This document shows positions 45,401 to 55,604 of a stretch of 64,000 bases of DNA, piece after piece (within the stretch, counting starts at the first letter, position 1; the number at the start of each line of letters is the position of its first letter). Source of the DNA: Stictocephala bisonia. Its lineage: Eukaryota; Arthropoda; Insecta; Hemiptera; Membracidae. The position numbers and the translations under genes are program-made. The notes beneath the pieces were generated by a model. It was not told where the DNA came from, searched no databases, and saw only the letters and a program-made list of their open reading frames with translations. The stretch spans positions 1,674,001 through 1,738,000 of the forward strand of contig JAQJVL010000123.1 in the NCBI GenBank assembly GCA_035578905.1. Direction: 5' to 3'.

Positions 45401-45654
45401 AAGACTAAGATGGGCAGGCCATGTTCACAGAAGAAACAGGAACTCCAATTTAAGAGCAGCTTTGGAAGATATACCAAGAGGAAGAAGACCTTTAGGACGG
45501 CCAAGACTTCGCTGGTGGGACCAAGTCCAAAAAGACATGAGACACATAAGAGCTACAGAGGACATGATGGATGACCGACAAAGATGGCGTCAAGCTGTTG
45601 GTGAGGCCAAAAACCAACTTGGGTTTGAGTGGCCAGCTAGGTAAGGTAAGGTAA
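42439..45654 (+). mobile_element. Full-length RTE-like non-LTR retrotransposon, copy 2
   Basis: A perfect 12-bp duplication GGATGATGGGTA lies at 42427-42438 and 45655-45666. The 5' leader (42439-42680) is GC-rich and starts CCCCCGAAGGTATCC. The single frame is intact. The 3' end is a (GTAAG)n tail right after the stop. It is a different family from copy 1 and also antisense to BRCA2. Confidence 0.93.
42681..45644 (+). CDS. Retrotransposon polyprotein: AP endonuclease and reverse transcriptase (987 aa)
   Basis: An uninterrupted protein with the same plan as the 12.4-kb element. The endonuclease is at residues about 15-255 (RIGSWNVRTL, LQETRWP, SFYAPTE, LLLGDANAKVG near 155 with Ala where GDFNA is usual, GTDHYLV near 250). 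This part is the kind annotated as craniofacial development protein 2-like in insects. The reverse transcriptase is at about 530-790 (VVVPIYKKGDKLDCNNYRGI, AGFRSQRSTTDQI, FVDFSKAYDS near 623, VRQGDGLSPLLFN, catalytic YADD near 721). The C-terminus reads RLRWAGHVHRR and GRRPLGRPRLRWWD and ends GFEWPAR. Intact frame and perfect target duplication indicate recent insertion. Confidence 0.94.
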   Translation: MVGPNGNRPKLCSMDLRIGSWNVRTLAVPGKVDIVTKELEKYKLDVAALQETRWPFNGIINSNVYTLYYSGCDNGSDQAGVGIAIAKKLMGAIMTFNPISERICYVRLKGKFRNVSIISFYAPTEEADDDAKDSFYDSLDQVMANLPNYDLKLLLGDANAKVGNEEVWKQYTGGNSLHDVSNDNGQRLISFACSKNLNIMSTHFPRKNIYKATWVSPNGVTKNQIDHVLIESRHKSSLIDVRSRRGAEGGTDHYLVITKFRQKLQLVKREKHSIVPKINISKLKDPNIRKDFMLEISNKFQLLEQLEPDDSEERIWQDIKTAVKESTETVVGFRKNTKNKKPWFNEDCQRLINERIKAKNALLNKETIITKENYEKTNREVNKVLRAAKRKFIKEQLEKAEKDSNKCNTKDFFDFIRFFKNGRKVKSIGVKNKEGHVICNQKEILNIWKNYFEELLNSRTLNLSNEEEQYQNVQPRINTPTMEEVDYVVKSLKNNRAPGEDNIPAELLKAGGRKLIEKLHELILNIWETEKIPEEWKAAVVVPIYKKGDKLDCNNYRGISLISCAYKVLSKIINNRIVDYAEEILGDYQAGFRSQRSTTDQIFILKQVLSKYWEFNKTAHMLFVDFSKAYDSINRKQLWKYMQQHGIPEKLITLAKHCTEGSKCKVIINNEYTQEFMVNTGVRQGDGLSPLLFNLAIEGALKEVNQQHLGLEVGNRMNILAYADDVVLMAESENDLKELIKTLIREAKKIGLLINTEKTKYLVVGRNTAQVQNSLVVGTYSFKKCTEFKYLGVIINENNTEETEINSRILSGNRCYWSLQNLLKSTILSKKTKLRIYKTMILPVVMYGLETWVLSKQTVRKLITFENKVLRRIFGPILENGTWRIRKNRELRELYTDPDIIATIKSQRLRWAGHVHRRNRNSNLRAALEDIPRGRRPLGRPRLRWWDQVQKDMRHIRATEDMMDDRQRWRQAVGEAKNQLGFEWPAR

Positions 45655-45674
45655 GGATGATGGGTATGTTATAA

Positions 45675-45830
45675 AGAGGCATGTGGTGGCTCAGTGGCTA
45701 AGGCTTCGGACTGTGGCAAGGTCAGAATTCCTAACTGAGCTAATGGACAATACTTCACTTATCGAATAAAATTCATACACAGGCCTGCAGGCCCATGTAA
45801 ACTTGAGAGTAATGTTTTATTTTTATACAA
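45675..45830 (+). mobile_element. tRNA-derived SINE, family 2, copy A
   Basis: GTGGTGGCTCAGTGGCTAAG contains a good polymerase III A box (TGGCTCAGTGG). The B box is degenerate. The body (TCGAATAAAATTCATACACA, GGCCTGCAGGCCCATGTAAA) matches the two copies at 54.2-54.5 kb. Confidence 0.72.
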
Positions 45831-46382
45831 AAATAAAATGTAGACTAGTTCTATAAATATGAAGCAGAAAACTGAACTATGATAAACAGAAAACATTTAA
45901 AGTTCTTCATTGCATGTAATGATCATCAGTATATGCTACTGAAACGCGGGCTGGGCTACGGAGGCCGAACGGATATTCAAGGTTGCGTTTGGAGAATTAA
46001 AAGATCTATTGAGGCAGAAAGCAGTTGTTGGCCTTGCACAGACTATTAATCATTGTAATTTAGATAACATGTGGGCAATATATTTGTTAGAATTTTAACG
46101 TATCTATCAACTTTAAGTAAAGAATATATATATGTTTTAGCCTTGTTTTAAGATGAAATAAAAAAAATTAAAAACAAACATTGGAACTATTGGTTCTATC
46201 ACACAAATAGGCGAGAATCCTAATAAGCAATTTGGATTAGTAAGACAAAATTAAACTATTTTAAATATTGGTATTGTTATAGAAAAACAAAGTATTAAAA
46301 AAATTAATACAACAATTATTTCATAACCATTTAAAATCAAAACTAAATCTCTGACACATGTTTCAGAGTAAATTTATTTACA
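45831..46382. other. BRCA2 intron interval with no recognised feature
   Basis: AT-rich intron, nothing recognised. Confidence 0.4.
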
Positions 46383-46640
46383 AAGTGAATCAAATCAAAA
46401 CATCTTTATTTTTGACAGAAGTTAACAACTAACTGTATAATTGCATCAATTTCATCTAATTACAAGTAAGTAATACAAACAATATTCTTATACATCTAAA
46501 ATGAAACACAAGTTCTTCTATAGGCCCAACTAAATAAGCTACACCATTTAGGCCTACAGGAACTTCTCCACACTAAACTAAATATTTGTAGGGAGAGATC
46601 CTTGAAATGAAGACTGAGGTATAAATATCCTTGCTGGAAG
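46383..46640 (-). mobile_element. Possible 3' end of a non-LTR retrotransposon
   Basis: Read on the minus strand, the segment ends AATAAAGATGTTTTGATTTG, like the AATAAAG-plus-short-repeat terminus at 24.15 kb. No protein part is visible, so only the 3' UTR may be present. Confidence 0.35.
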
Positions 46641-46989
46641 AAATATAATAGCCAACATTTCTAAAATAGAATCATATAATTTTTGGGGGGAAACTACCAG
46701 TAGTTGAAGCTAATCGACGAAAACATTATCAATTTTAGATTTGATCAATGCAGAGCTCGGAGTTCTTGCAACCATACAGCCTTCCCGGGGGCGAATGCAC
46801 TCCTCATCACACCGGTGTGCACACTCGGAAACCTACTGCTGCCTCTTATGGCCAGCGTTCGATCCAGTACATATCGATGGTAATGACATTTGGAGATAAT
46901 ACCTCAAACTGTACCAGGAACTACAGATCACGATCACAAGTAGTTTTCTCAATACCATCTTTATAAAGAAGTGAATCACCATCAACAAA

Positions 46990-47700
46990 AGGCAATATAC
47001 ATCCTTTACAAGTTTTTGAAACAATAGCACGATTACCTCCCTCATCAGTACAAGCTCCTGAGACAACAACACAATTGCCTTGCTCATCAGTACAAGCCCC
47101 TGAGACAACAACATAAGTACCACCTTGCTCGTCAGCCTAAGCTCCTGAGACAACAATACAAGTACCTTACTCGTCATCCCAAGCTGCTGAGACAACAACA
47201 CAATTAACTTGCTCGTCAGTCCAAACTCCTGAAACAGCAACACAAGTACCTTGCTCATCAGTACAAGCTCCTGTCTAAACAATTCAATTGCATCGCTCAT
47301 AAGTACAAGATCCTGTGACAATAAAACAATTGCTTCGCTTATAAATACTAGCTCCTGAGACAACACGATTGCCTTGCTCGTCAGTACATAAAACAAAACA
47401 ATTAACCTGCTTGTCATTTCAAACTCCTGAGAAAACAACATAATCCTCATCAGTACAAGTTCCTGTGACAACAACACAATCACATTTCTCGTAAGTGAAC
47501 ACTTCTGAGATAACAACAAAACTAACTAGCTGATCAGTAAAAGTTCCTGAGAAAACAACAGAATTACCTTCCTCGTCAGAACAAGTGCCTATAACAACAA
47601 CACAACTGCATTGCTCATAAGAAAAAGCTTCTGAGACAGCAACAAAATTGCCTAGCAAATCAGTACAAGCTCCTGAGATAACACAACTGCATCGCTGAGC
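46990..47700 (-). repeat. 42-bp minisatellite with a coding-like 14-residue unit
   Basis: About 15 units of GGAGCTTGTACTGATGAGCA + AGGCAATTGTGTTGTTGTCTCA (minus strand). In one minus frame the unit reads GACTDEQGNCVVVS. The last units run into TCKGCILPFVDGDSLLYKDG and IEKTTCDRDL, a Cys-containing segment ending at a stop near 46938. Indels and stops break the frame. It could be a decayed fragment of a cysteine-rich repeat protein in a BRCA2 intron, or only a minisatellite whose period is a multiple of three. Confidence 0.7.
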
Positions 47701-48226
47701 TTGAGAAACCGGCTCATTTTTCTTGCTTTTTTTTAAGGTTCATTATGTTCATGAACCTTAAAAAAAAAAAAAACAAAAAAAACTAAAAGGATTAATAAAT
47801 ATGATGTCTAGATTCTTCTCATAAATAGTGTGGAAATTTCCAGAGCTAGTCTTATTGGTGGAATTGGCACCAAAAACTCTTGCTATATTTTTATAGTGCT
47901 TCATGGCCACACTGGTTCGGTTGAGATTATTGGTCAAAGATATCCAGGATCAGATGAGCTAACATTTAATTTGAGTTAATTAAGCAATTCAGAACTGCTC
48001 AAAGAAATAAAATAACACAGCCTATCAACCATATGATGCAATTTTGTTGTCACAGATATTTATTTGTATATTTTTTTTATAGTACTGTTAGAAACAAGTT
48101 ACACTAAAAGAACTTTATTGTAAATGTTCATAATAATATTCCATGGACATATAATCAAATATTAACCAACACACTTTTGGATTTTGAGGTTATCCATATT
48201 AAGATACAATTAAAATCTTGTCTTAA
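47701..48226. other. BRCA2 intron interval with no recognised feature
   Basis: It holds a short inverted repeat around TTTTTTAAGGTTCATTATGT / TTCATGAACCTTAAAAAAA (47729-47775) and a poly(A) run. No gene seen. Confidence 0.4.
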
Positions 48227-48256
48227 TTAGTAATTATATAGTAATAAATTTAATAC

Positions 48257-51200
48257 CTGTTGTATATTAGGCAGCTGTAGTGAGCAACCATTTGTTAGAT
48301 GTTGTAGTTTCATACTTTCATCTGTTTGTTTTCTTAGTAACATAAGGCCTTTACAAGGTTTTATGGAACTACCTTTTCTGTGAATACTAATTTCTTGTCT
48401 TTCTGCAGCTTGTTTTCTTGCCAATGCTACGTTTCCATTAAAAGCTTTACTAAGAATATTTCTGTCTTCAGTATAAATTTTTTCTCGCTTTTTAAAAGGA
48501 AACACATTATCTGAATCCCCTAATAAACGCTTCTTCTTGCTTTTTTTAACCGTTTCGTTTGGAGTTGATGTTGCATAAGGTGGCTTAAAATTATTATTTT
48601 TTGTTGATGAAGTTTTGTTTGGTTTATTAGAACAGATTTGTTCTAAATCATCGTTTTGGATTATTTTTCTTTTCACTTTTGAAGCTGGTTTATAATGACT
48701 ATATAAGTCTAAAATTGGACTCAACCGTTTATCATTTAAATTGATTTCATTTTCATAACAATCAAGTGAAGGTAGTTTTACTTGTCTGTCAAAAATCATT
48801 GATGGAGAACTAAGACAAGGTTTTATTAAAAATGGCGCACTAGATTCCTCATCAGCCATCAGTGCAGCCAAACTTTCAGAGATTTCATGAGCAATTCCTG
48901 GGGACATAAAACTCAACTCTTCTCCATCTTTAGTTTCATTTATTGATGGGATACTAGAATTACTTACAATTGTCAATGATTTGTTTAAAAGGTTTAGGTC
49001 ATCTTCAGAAATGACAGAAAAATGTCTCTTTGCCATTCTTGTAGGGGTTTTATCATTTAATTTCTCTTTATTGTTTGATTGCTCTTCTCCAAGAGTTTTA
49101 GATAACTTTCCTTCTTCAATTAATACTTCATCAAATAACTGGATAGTTGTCTGTTTATCTGTTTGAAAAATCTGTGAATCATCATCATTAAATAATTTTC
49201 GCGCTCTTTTTGAATAATGGCAAAATATTTGCTGAGCACTACATCTATCCTGAAAATTAGATTTGTCCGAATGAATATCTAATGACTGTATTGATTTATG
49301 CAGTGATGTTTCAGACATTTTTTCAGTCCCACTATTTACTGCTTCACGTCTATCACTTTTAAAGTCAAAACTTTTGCTTTCTTCAATTTGTTTTCTTTCT
49401 GATTTAGAGTCAAGCTCTAATAACTCTCTTGCTTTATTTAGAGAATCTTTAGATATTTCAACAATTCTCCCACTTGCTGTCTGAAATCCCTGCATTTTAG
49501 ACTTATAAACTTTGTACTCATTACTTTCTGTATATTCTTCAAACACACTTTTGTCTACACATTCTTGTTGTTTCTTCAACATATTTGATCTTTCACATTC
49601 TTCAAAAACATCATTTAATTTCTGTCTTGCTTTATTAAGTGATTCATTCGATACATCGACATTCTTCCCACTTGCTGTTTGGAATTCTTTCATTTGAAAG
49701 TTAGAAACATTGCACTCTTTTAAGTCATTTCCTTCACATTCTTCAAAAACATCATTTAATTTCTGTCTTGCTTTATTAAGTGATTCCTTCGATAAATCGA
49801 CATTCTTCCCACTCGCTGTTTGGAATCCCTTCATTTGAAAGTTAGGAACATTGCACTCTTTTAAATCACTTCCTTCACATTCTTCAAAAACATCATTTAA
49901 TTTCTGTCTTGCTTTATTAAGTGATTCCTTCGATACATCGACATTCTTCCCACTCGCTGTTTGGAATCCCTTCATTTGAAAGTTAGAAACATTGCACTCT
50001 TTTAAGTCACTTCTTTCACATTCTTCAAAAACAACATTTAATTTCTGTCTTGCTTTATTAAGTGATTCATTTGATACATCAATATTATTCCCACTCGCTG
50101 TTTGGAATCCCTTCATTTGAAAGTTAGAAACATTGCACTCTTTTAAGTCACTTCCTTTACATTCTTCAAAAACATCATTTAATTTCTGTCTTGCTTTATT
50201 AAGTGATTCTTTTGATACATCGACATTCTTCCCACTCGCTGTTTGGAATCCCTTCATTTGAAATTTAGAAACATTGCACTCTTTTATATGACTTTCTTCA
50301 TGTCCTTCAAAAACATCATTTAGTTTCTGTCTTGCTTTGTTAAGGGATTCTTCAGATACATTAACAATCTTCCCACTCGCTGTTTGAAATCCATTCCTTT
50401 GAAAGTTAGGAACATTGCACTGTTTTATATAACTTTCTTTACAAACATAATTTAGTTTCTGTCTTGCTTTATTAAGCGATTCTTCAGATATATTAACATT
50501 CTTTCCACTTCCTGTTTGGAATCCCTTCTTTTGAAAGTTAGAATTATGGCATTCTTTTATATCAACTTTTTCGTATTCTTCAAAAACATCATTTAATTTT
50601 TGTCTTGCTTTATTAAGTGATTCTTTCGATACATCGACATTCTTCCCATTCGCTGTTTGGAATCCCTTCATTTGTAAGTTAAAAACACTGCTCTCTTTAA
50701 ACTCATTTTCTTCACATTCTTCAAAAACATCATTTAATTTCTGTCTTGCTTTATTAAGTGATTCTTTCGTTACATAGACATTCTTTCCACTCGCTGTTTG
50801 GAATCCCTCCATTTGAAAGTTAAAATTATTATGGCATTCTTTTATATCAATTTTTTCATATACTTCAAAAACATCATTTAATTTTTCTCTAGCTTTATTG
50901 AGTGATTCTTTCGATACATTAACATTAATCTCACTTGCTGTTTGGAATCCCTTCTTTTGAAAGTTAGAAACATTGCAATCTTCTATGTCACTTTCTTCAA
51001 AAACATCATTTAATTTCTGTCTTGCTTTATTAAGTGATTCATTTGAGAAATGAACATTCTTCCCATTCGCTGTTTGAAATCCTTTCATTTGAAAGTTAGG
51101 ACCATTGCACTCTTTTATAGCACTTTCTTCACATTCTTCAAAAATATAATTTAGTTTCAGTCTTGCTTTATTAAATGATTCTTCAGATGTATTAACATTC

Positions 51201-53371
51201 TTCCCACTCAAAGTTTGGAATCCCATTATTTGATAATCAGAATTATGGCATTCTTTTCTATTAATTTTTTCGTATTCTTCAAAAACATCATTTAATTTCT
51301 GTCTTGCTTTATTAAGTGATTCGTTTGATGCATCAACATTATTCCCACTTGCTGTTTGAAACCCCTTCATAACAGAATTTAAATCACAGGTATATTTTTT
51401 GTTTTTTCCTTCACTTTCTCCAAAGACATAATTCAATTTCTGTCTTGCTTTATTAAATGATTCTTTTGATACATGAACATTCTTTTCACTAGCTGTTTCT
51501 AATCCCGTCATTTGAAGCTTAGCCTTATTGTTGGACCCTTTTTTATTTTTATCTTTACAATCTTCGTAAACATAATTTAGTTTCTGTATTGCTTCAGAAG
51601 GCGATTCTTCACATATATCCATATTTTTCCCACTAGCTGTTTCAAATGCCTTCACTTGAAAGTTAAAATCACTGCCATCTTTGCTCTTTTCTTCACACTC
51701 TTCAAAAACATCATTTAGTTTTTGTCTTACTTTATTACTTTCTTCAATATTATTATATTCAAATTCTTCATTTAATTTTTGATTTGTTCTATTCTGAAAC
51801 TTTCCAGTCTTTAATATAAAGGTGTTATTGGTAGTTTCAAGCCCGTTTAGTTCAAACGTAGAATAGTCTTCTTTCAATGTTTTTAAGTTATGGTTCTTCA
51901 AACCACAATCATTATCTATTAAAAATACCACATTATCTGATAAATTTTTGAAAATATCAACCTTTCTGGAACCAGCCATTTGAAAATCCTTTGCCATTAA
52001 CTTAAGATGTTTATTAGTCTGTATTCCATCATTTCTACATTGATTACTTGTTTCTCCAACATATTGTACGGAACTTTGATGAAATTGTTTACCTTGCGTT
52101 TCTTTACTTGCTGAATATCCATCATCTAACAATTTTTTGGTCTTAATTGATATATCTTCACCCTTTTCTTCACTTTTACTTGATACTTCTTTTTCATTTT
52201 TCAAATTATTAATATTACATTTAATATTATCAAATGTTTGATCCAGATCTGTAATTATTTCAGCAGCATCTACAGCTTCACAGAATTGAGTATCAGTAAT
52301 ACTTGTAGATTCATCAAGAATTTTACATTTATTTCCATCTTTTTCAAGTTCCTTTGAAACATTATGGCTTGTAACTACAGTGTATTGATTATGAGATTCC
52401 TTCTTAGGGGTTACAATTATCTTTGTATTATCATTTGCTTCTACGCTAATCAGTTTATTAGCTTCTTCTAAAAATCTAACATCAAGAAAAAGCTCGTTTA
52501 GAGAAATCTTTTTACTTTCATTGAAATTTCTAGTAACACTGGAATATATAAATGGATTACAAGGCATATTTGCATATAAAACTTTCTCATTATCATTCCC
52601 AAAATCATTTAAGTTTTCTTTTTTTATTAATCCAATATCTTTCTCTACCTTAGTAGACTGGTTTTTGTTCTTTTGAAAAGTTTGATTTGTGAAATCAGTT
52701 GCTCGTTCTATTACATCATTTAAAACTTCTTCTGTTTCTAAATTATTGACGATATGGTTGGTAGCTTCACATATTACTTGTAGGGTATTATCAGAAATGT
52801 CATGGTCTGGAAAGTGTTCATTAGATTCATTGCCACACAGTTCGGTTCTTTCATTTTTGTTACTTGTACTAGGTGATTTCATTCTCTTTGATGGAGGATA
52901 GTTTAATGACTCGTTATTAGAAGATTCACTGAACAATCGTTTCACTGACGAGGTCTTGTCTGGTAATGACTTTTTACTTAAATGCAAATTTGTTTTGTTC
53001 AAATTAATTTTGCAAAAATTACTTTCTTTTTTTATTGGTGAACATAATTTGTCTAAAACATTGAGTATGAGATTAGGTTTTTTGTGATCTGGACTTTCAT
53101 TTTTAATATTAAGAGTACCGGGTGTAGAGGAGGCGAATTTTGTACAATTCTTGTTTTGTATATACACTGACTCTAAAACTGGCGATAATTCTTGGGTTGA
53201 TAAATTGAAGCCTCCTTCTTTAGATTTTTTTGGTGTTAAAGGTGACATTTTTAGAGAATCTGTTTTTCCTGACAATTTATTCTGGCCAATCTTACAATTA
53301 ACTAATTTTGAACTTTTTTTACCACTGTCTTGATGAACAGGAGCATTCAGTATAGTTTTTTCTTCATTCAT
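48257..53371 (-). CDS. BRCA2: BRCA2 exon 1 (large): N-terminal region and about 16 BRC repeats
   Basis: This exon encodes residues 1-1705 of a BRCA2 orthologue, the mediator that loads RAD51 on single-stranded DNA during homologous recombination. Residues about 570-1320 hold about 16 BRC repeats of the form GFQTASGKNVDVSKESLNKA followed by RQKLNDVFEE. The FxTA element that docks in RAD51 is intact in 13 of them; three read LETA, FQTL and FQTG. Linkers are acidic and Ser/Asn-rich. The N-terminal 570 residues are low-complexity and contain no tryptophan, so the PALB2-binding WFxxL-type motif is not seen here. The start is set by an in-frame TGA two codons upstream of ATG 53371. The exon ends in phase 0 at CAACAG|GTATTA. 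The last 100 residues are basic and lead into the helical domain. Length, repeats and downstream exons make the BRCA2 identity near certain; whether further 5' coding exons exist is open. Confidence 0.96.
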
Positions 53372-53508
53372 AACTCAAAGCTCATTTTGTTATTTTCAAC
53401 TTTAGAGTTATTAAGTAAATTTAATTTCCAAGAATGGCCACACAATTTAGTTTTTAATAGTTTTTGATAAATTAATTTCAGGTTGTTATTATTTACTAAT
53501 TGGCTCAA

Positions 53509-53637
53509 TCATACAAGAATATGACGCAATGGTCTTAAGATTACTGAATATGACGTAATTGTTTTGTTTACTAGGCTTGAATCAACTGAAACTGAAGATA
53601 CTATTGCACATCTTTTCCCTGTTAATTGTTGTGGAAC
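53509..53637 (-). other. Possible exon just upstream of BRCA2 (5' UTR exon or last exon of another gene)
   Basis: A strong acceptor-like sequence (ATTTTTTTCAG) precedes 53637 on the minus strand. From there a frame is open for 42 codons, beginning VPQQLTGKRCAIVSS, and ends at TGA 53509, about 135 bp before the BRCA2 ATG. It shows no resemblance to BRCA2 that I recognise. It is most simply the first bases of a BRCA2 5' UTR exon; a terminal exon of a neighbouring gene is the alternative. Confidence 0.25.
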
Positions 53638-53640
53638 CTG

Positions 53641-54228
53641 AAAAAAATATAAATGTATGTTAATATATTTGCAAACAATTTATTCTCTGCAAGATATTAA
53701 AGGGAAGAATACAATTATGATGACATTTAACCAAGATAATAAAAATCTATCACCTCACCTAGACTTACCTTACTCTATTAGCTAGAACCCGGTATAAATA
53801 GAAATATATGGTGGTAGTCATTTTAAAAAATGAATGAAAGACAATTGTGATGTTAACCATTTTATATAAATTCGAACTAGTGAGTAATAAATCATAAGCT
53901 CAATGACACAGTCTTATATGTGAATTTATAAATTAATTATTTCTTTCCAATGGCCAAACCGTTTCCATACATACAATACAAAGCCTCATATACTCAATAT
54001 CTATGATGGTTACAAAAACTAAATTATACATGTAAATATACAATTCATAACATTAAATCGATAAACATATTTAGATAAATAACAATAAATAGATAAATAT
54101 AGATCTGACAGACAAGTAATCAAGAGGGAGACAAGCAATAAATATATTCATTTAATAGAAAAAACTAGACCCCACAGATTAGATACATTAGGAAAATAGA
54201 GTACTTATTTTTTTTTTTAAACTTCACT
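53641..54228. other. Upstream flank of BRCA2, no recognised feature
   Basis: AT-rich sequence. If BRCA2 has 5' exons they should be here or to the right, but I can identify none. No CpG-rich promoter block is visible. Confidence 0.35.
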
Positions 54229-54360
54229 CACCAGTTCACATGGGTTTCAGGCCTGTGCATGATATTTATTCAACAAATGAAGTACCGACTGTTGGCTCAG
54301 TGGGGATTCGAACCTTTGACCTTGCCCTCCGCAGTCACCTAGCCACTGAGCAACCACGCC
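54229..54360 (-). mobile_element. tRNA-derived SINE, family 2, copy B (minus strand)
   Basis: On the minus strand: TGGTTGCTCAGTGGCTAGG (A box), GGTTCGAATCCCC (B box), ACTGAGCCAACAGTCGG, then ACAGGCCTGAAACCCATG. It is inverted relative to copy C, which lies 25 bp to the right. Confidence 0.82.
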
Positions 54361-54385
54361 GGCAAAAAACTATAGTTTACTTATT

Positions 54386-54540
54386 GCCTATATTGGTGGC
54401 TCAGTGTCTAAGGAATCAGACTGTGGAGAGCAAGGTCCATGGTTTGAATCCCCACTGAGCCAACAGTCGGTGCTTCTCTCGTTGAATAAAGTTGACGCAC
54501 AGGCCTGCAGGCTCATGTAAACTGGCGAGTGAAGTATAAA
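54386..54540 (+). mobile_element. tRNA-derived SINE, family 2, copy C
   Basis: TTGGTGGCTCAGTGTCTAAG (A box), GGTTTGAATCCCC (B box), ACTGAGCCAACAGTCGG, GTTGAATAAAGTTGACGCAC and GCCTGCAGGCTCATGTAAAC. It is the same family as 45.7 kb. With copy B it forms an inverted pair. Confidence 0.82.
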
Positions 54541-55600
54541 AAAAGTTTACTTATTGGTTACAGAGAGTTCAAAATGTTGACATCATAGTGATCTTCCTTT
54601 TATGAGTCAACACTGACAAAGAAGTCAAATTTATTGCATACAGTATTGCCCTCACGCAGCATTCTTGCCTGAGAGCTGTGGGACTTGTATTCTTTCGAGC
54701 AGTGACGTCTGATAAAAAAGTTCCGTTGATCGTATTCTAGATGGTATAAAAAGATTCAGTAAATTAGGAGAGCTGATATTTCCATCCAAGAGTTTATGGA
54801 GAAAGGTGATGTCAAAGACAAAACATTTCAACATTAACTGTAGGTCTTCAATTGGGATTTAATTGTAAAGCATTCAATAAATATTTTTACTGCCTCGCTC
54901 CAACTGGCCGTAGAAACTTTGTTTGGACTGCATGAAGCCTGTCTTCTGACAATTTCGGTAGGAACATGCTGAACAGATAGTAATAATGCCTTTCGAAGGA
55001 GAGTTTGTTAGGAAAATTTACCAGAGTCCTTCATCGAAAACACTCTGGTGAAGTATTTGGTAGATTACCATTTTTGTGCAGCTGTTATGCACTTTAACAA
55101 GCCTACTCTAGTTAATTTCATTTACCATTATCAACATCTTTAATTGGAAAGGTAGAATGGTCTTGTTAGGATACTGGCCCTACCTAAAAATTTAAATATT
55201 ACTTAATTGCTGCAGTTCATGGTTCTGTAAAGCAGCCTCCTTCAATAACTGAGCCTCAGAGACTATTAACCATTGCACAGTGAGAATTATACAGAGGTTG
55301 TAAGAGCATTTGGATATTTTTGCAATTTCTCTCTCATTTTTACAATCATTATCGGATGATGCCGCCAGCTATTCAAACTTTAAAAATTATTCTTGAATAT
55401 TGAATAAAAAAGAGCTTTCTGGACTTCAGAAAAACTTGTGAAGATCTCTCTCTTGGCATAAACATTGATTGTTTCAAATTATAAAAGAACAATAAAATAA
55501 CATTAAACATATAGACCTGGGATGCAAAATGTATTTACAATAAATATTCAAAACATTTGGTAAATACATTTTTCATTTACCAAATGGGGCGAAAAAGTTG
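54541..55600. other. Intergenic interval, unclassified
   Basis: Some stretches look transposon-derived, but I can read no conserved protein motif and see no terminal repeats. Confidence 0.3.
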
Positions 55601-55604
55601 GTAT

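Noticed and set aside
46833..47519. A 228-codon minus frame with LSQELVLMS-type repeats
   Set aside because: It is a second frame of the 42-bp minisatellite; another minus frame gives a more protein-like unit, and neither is intact.
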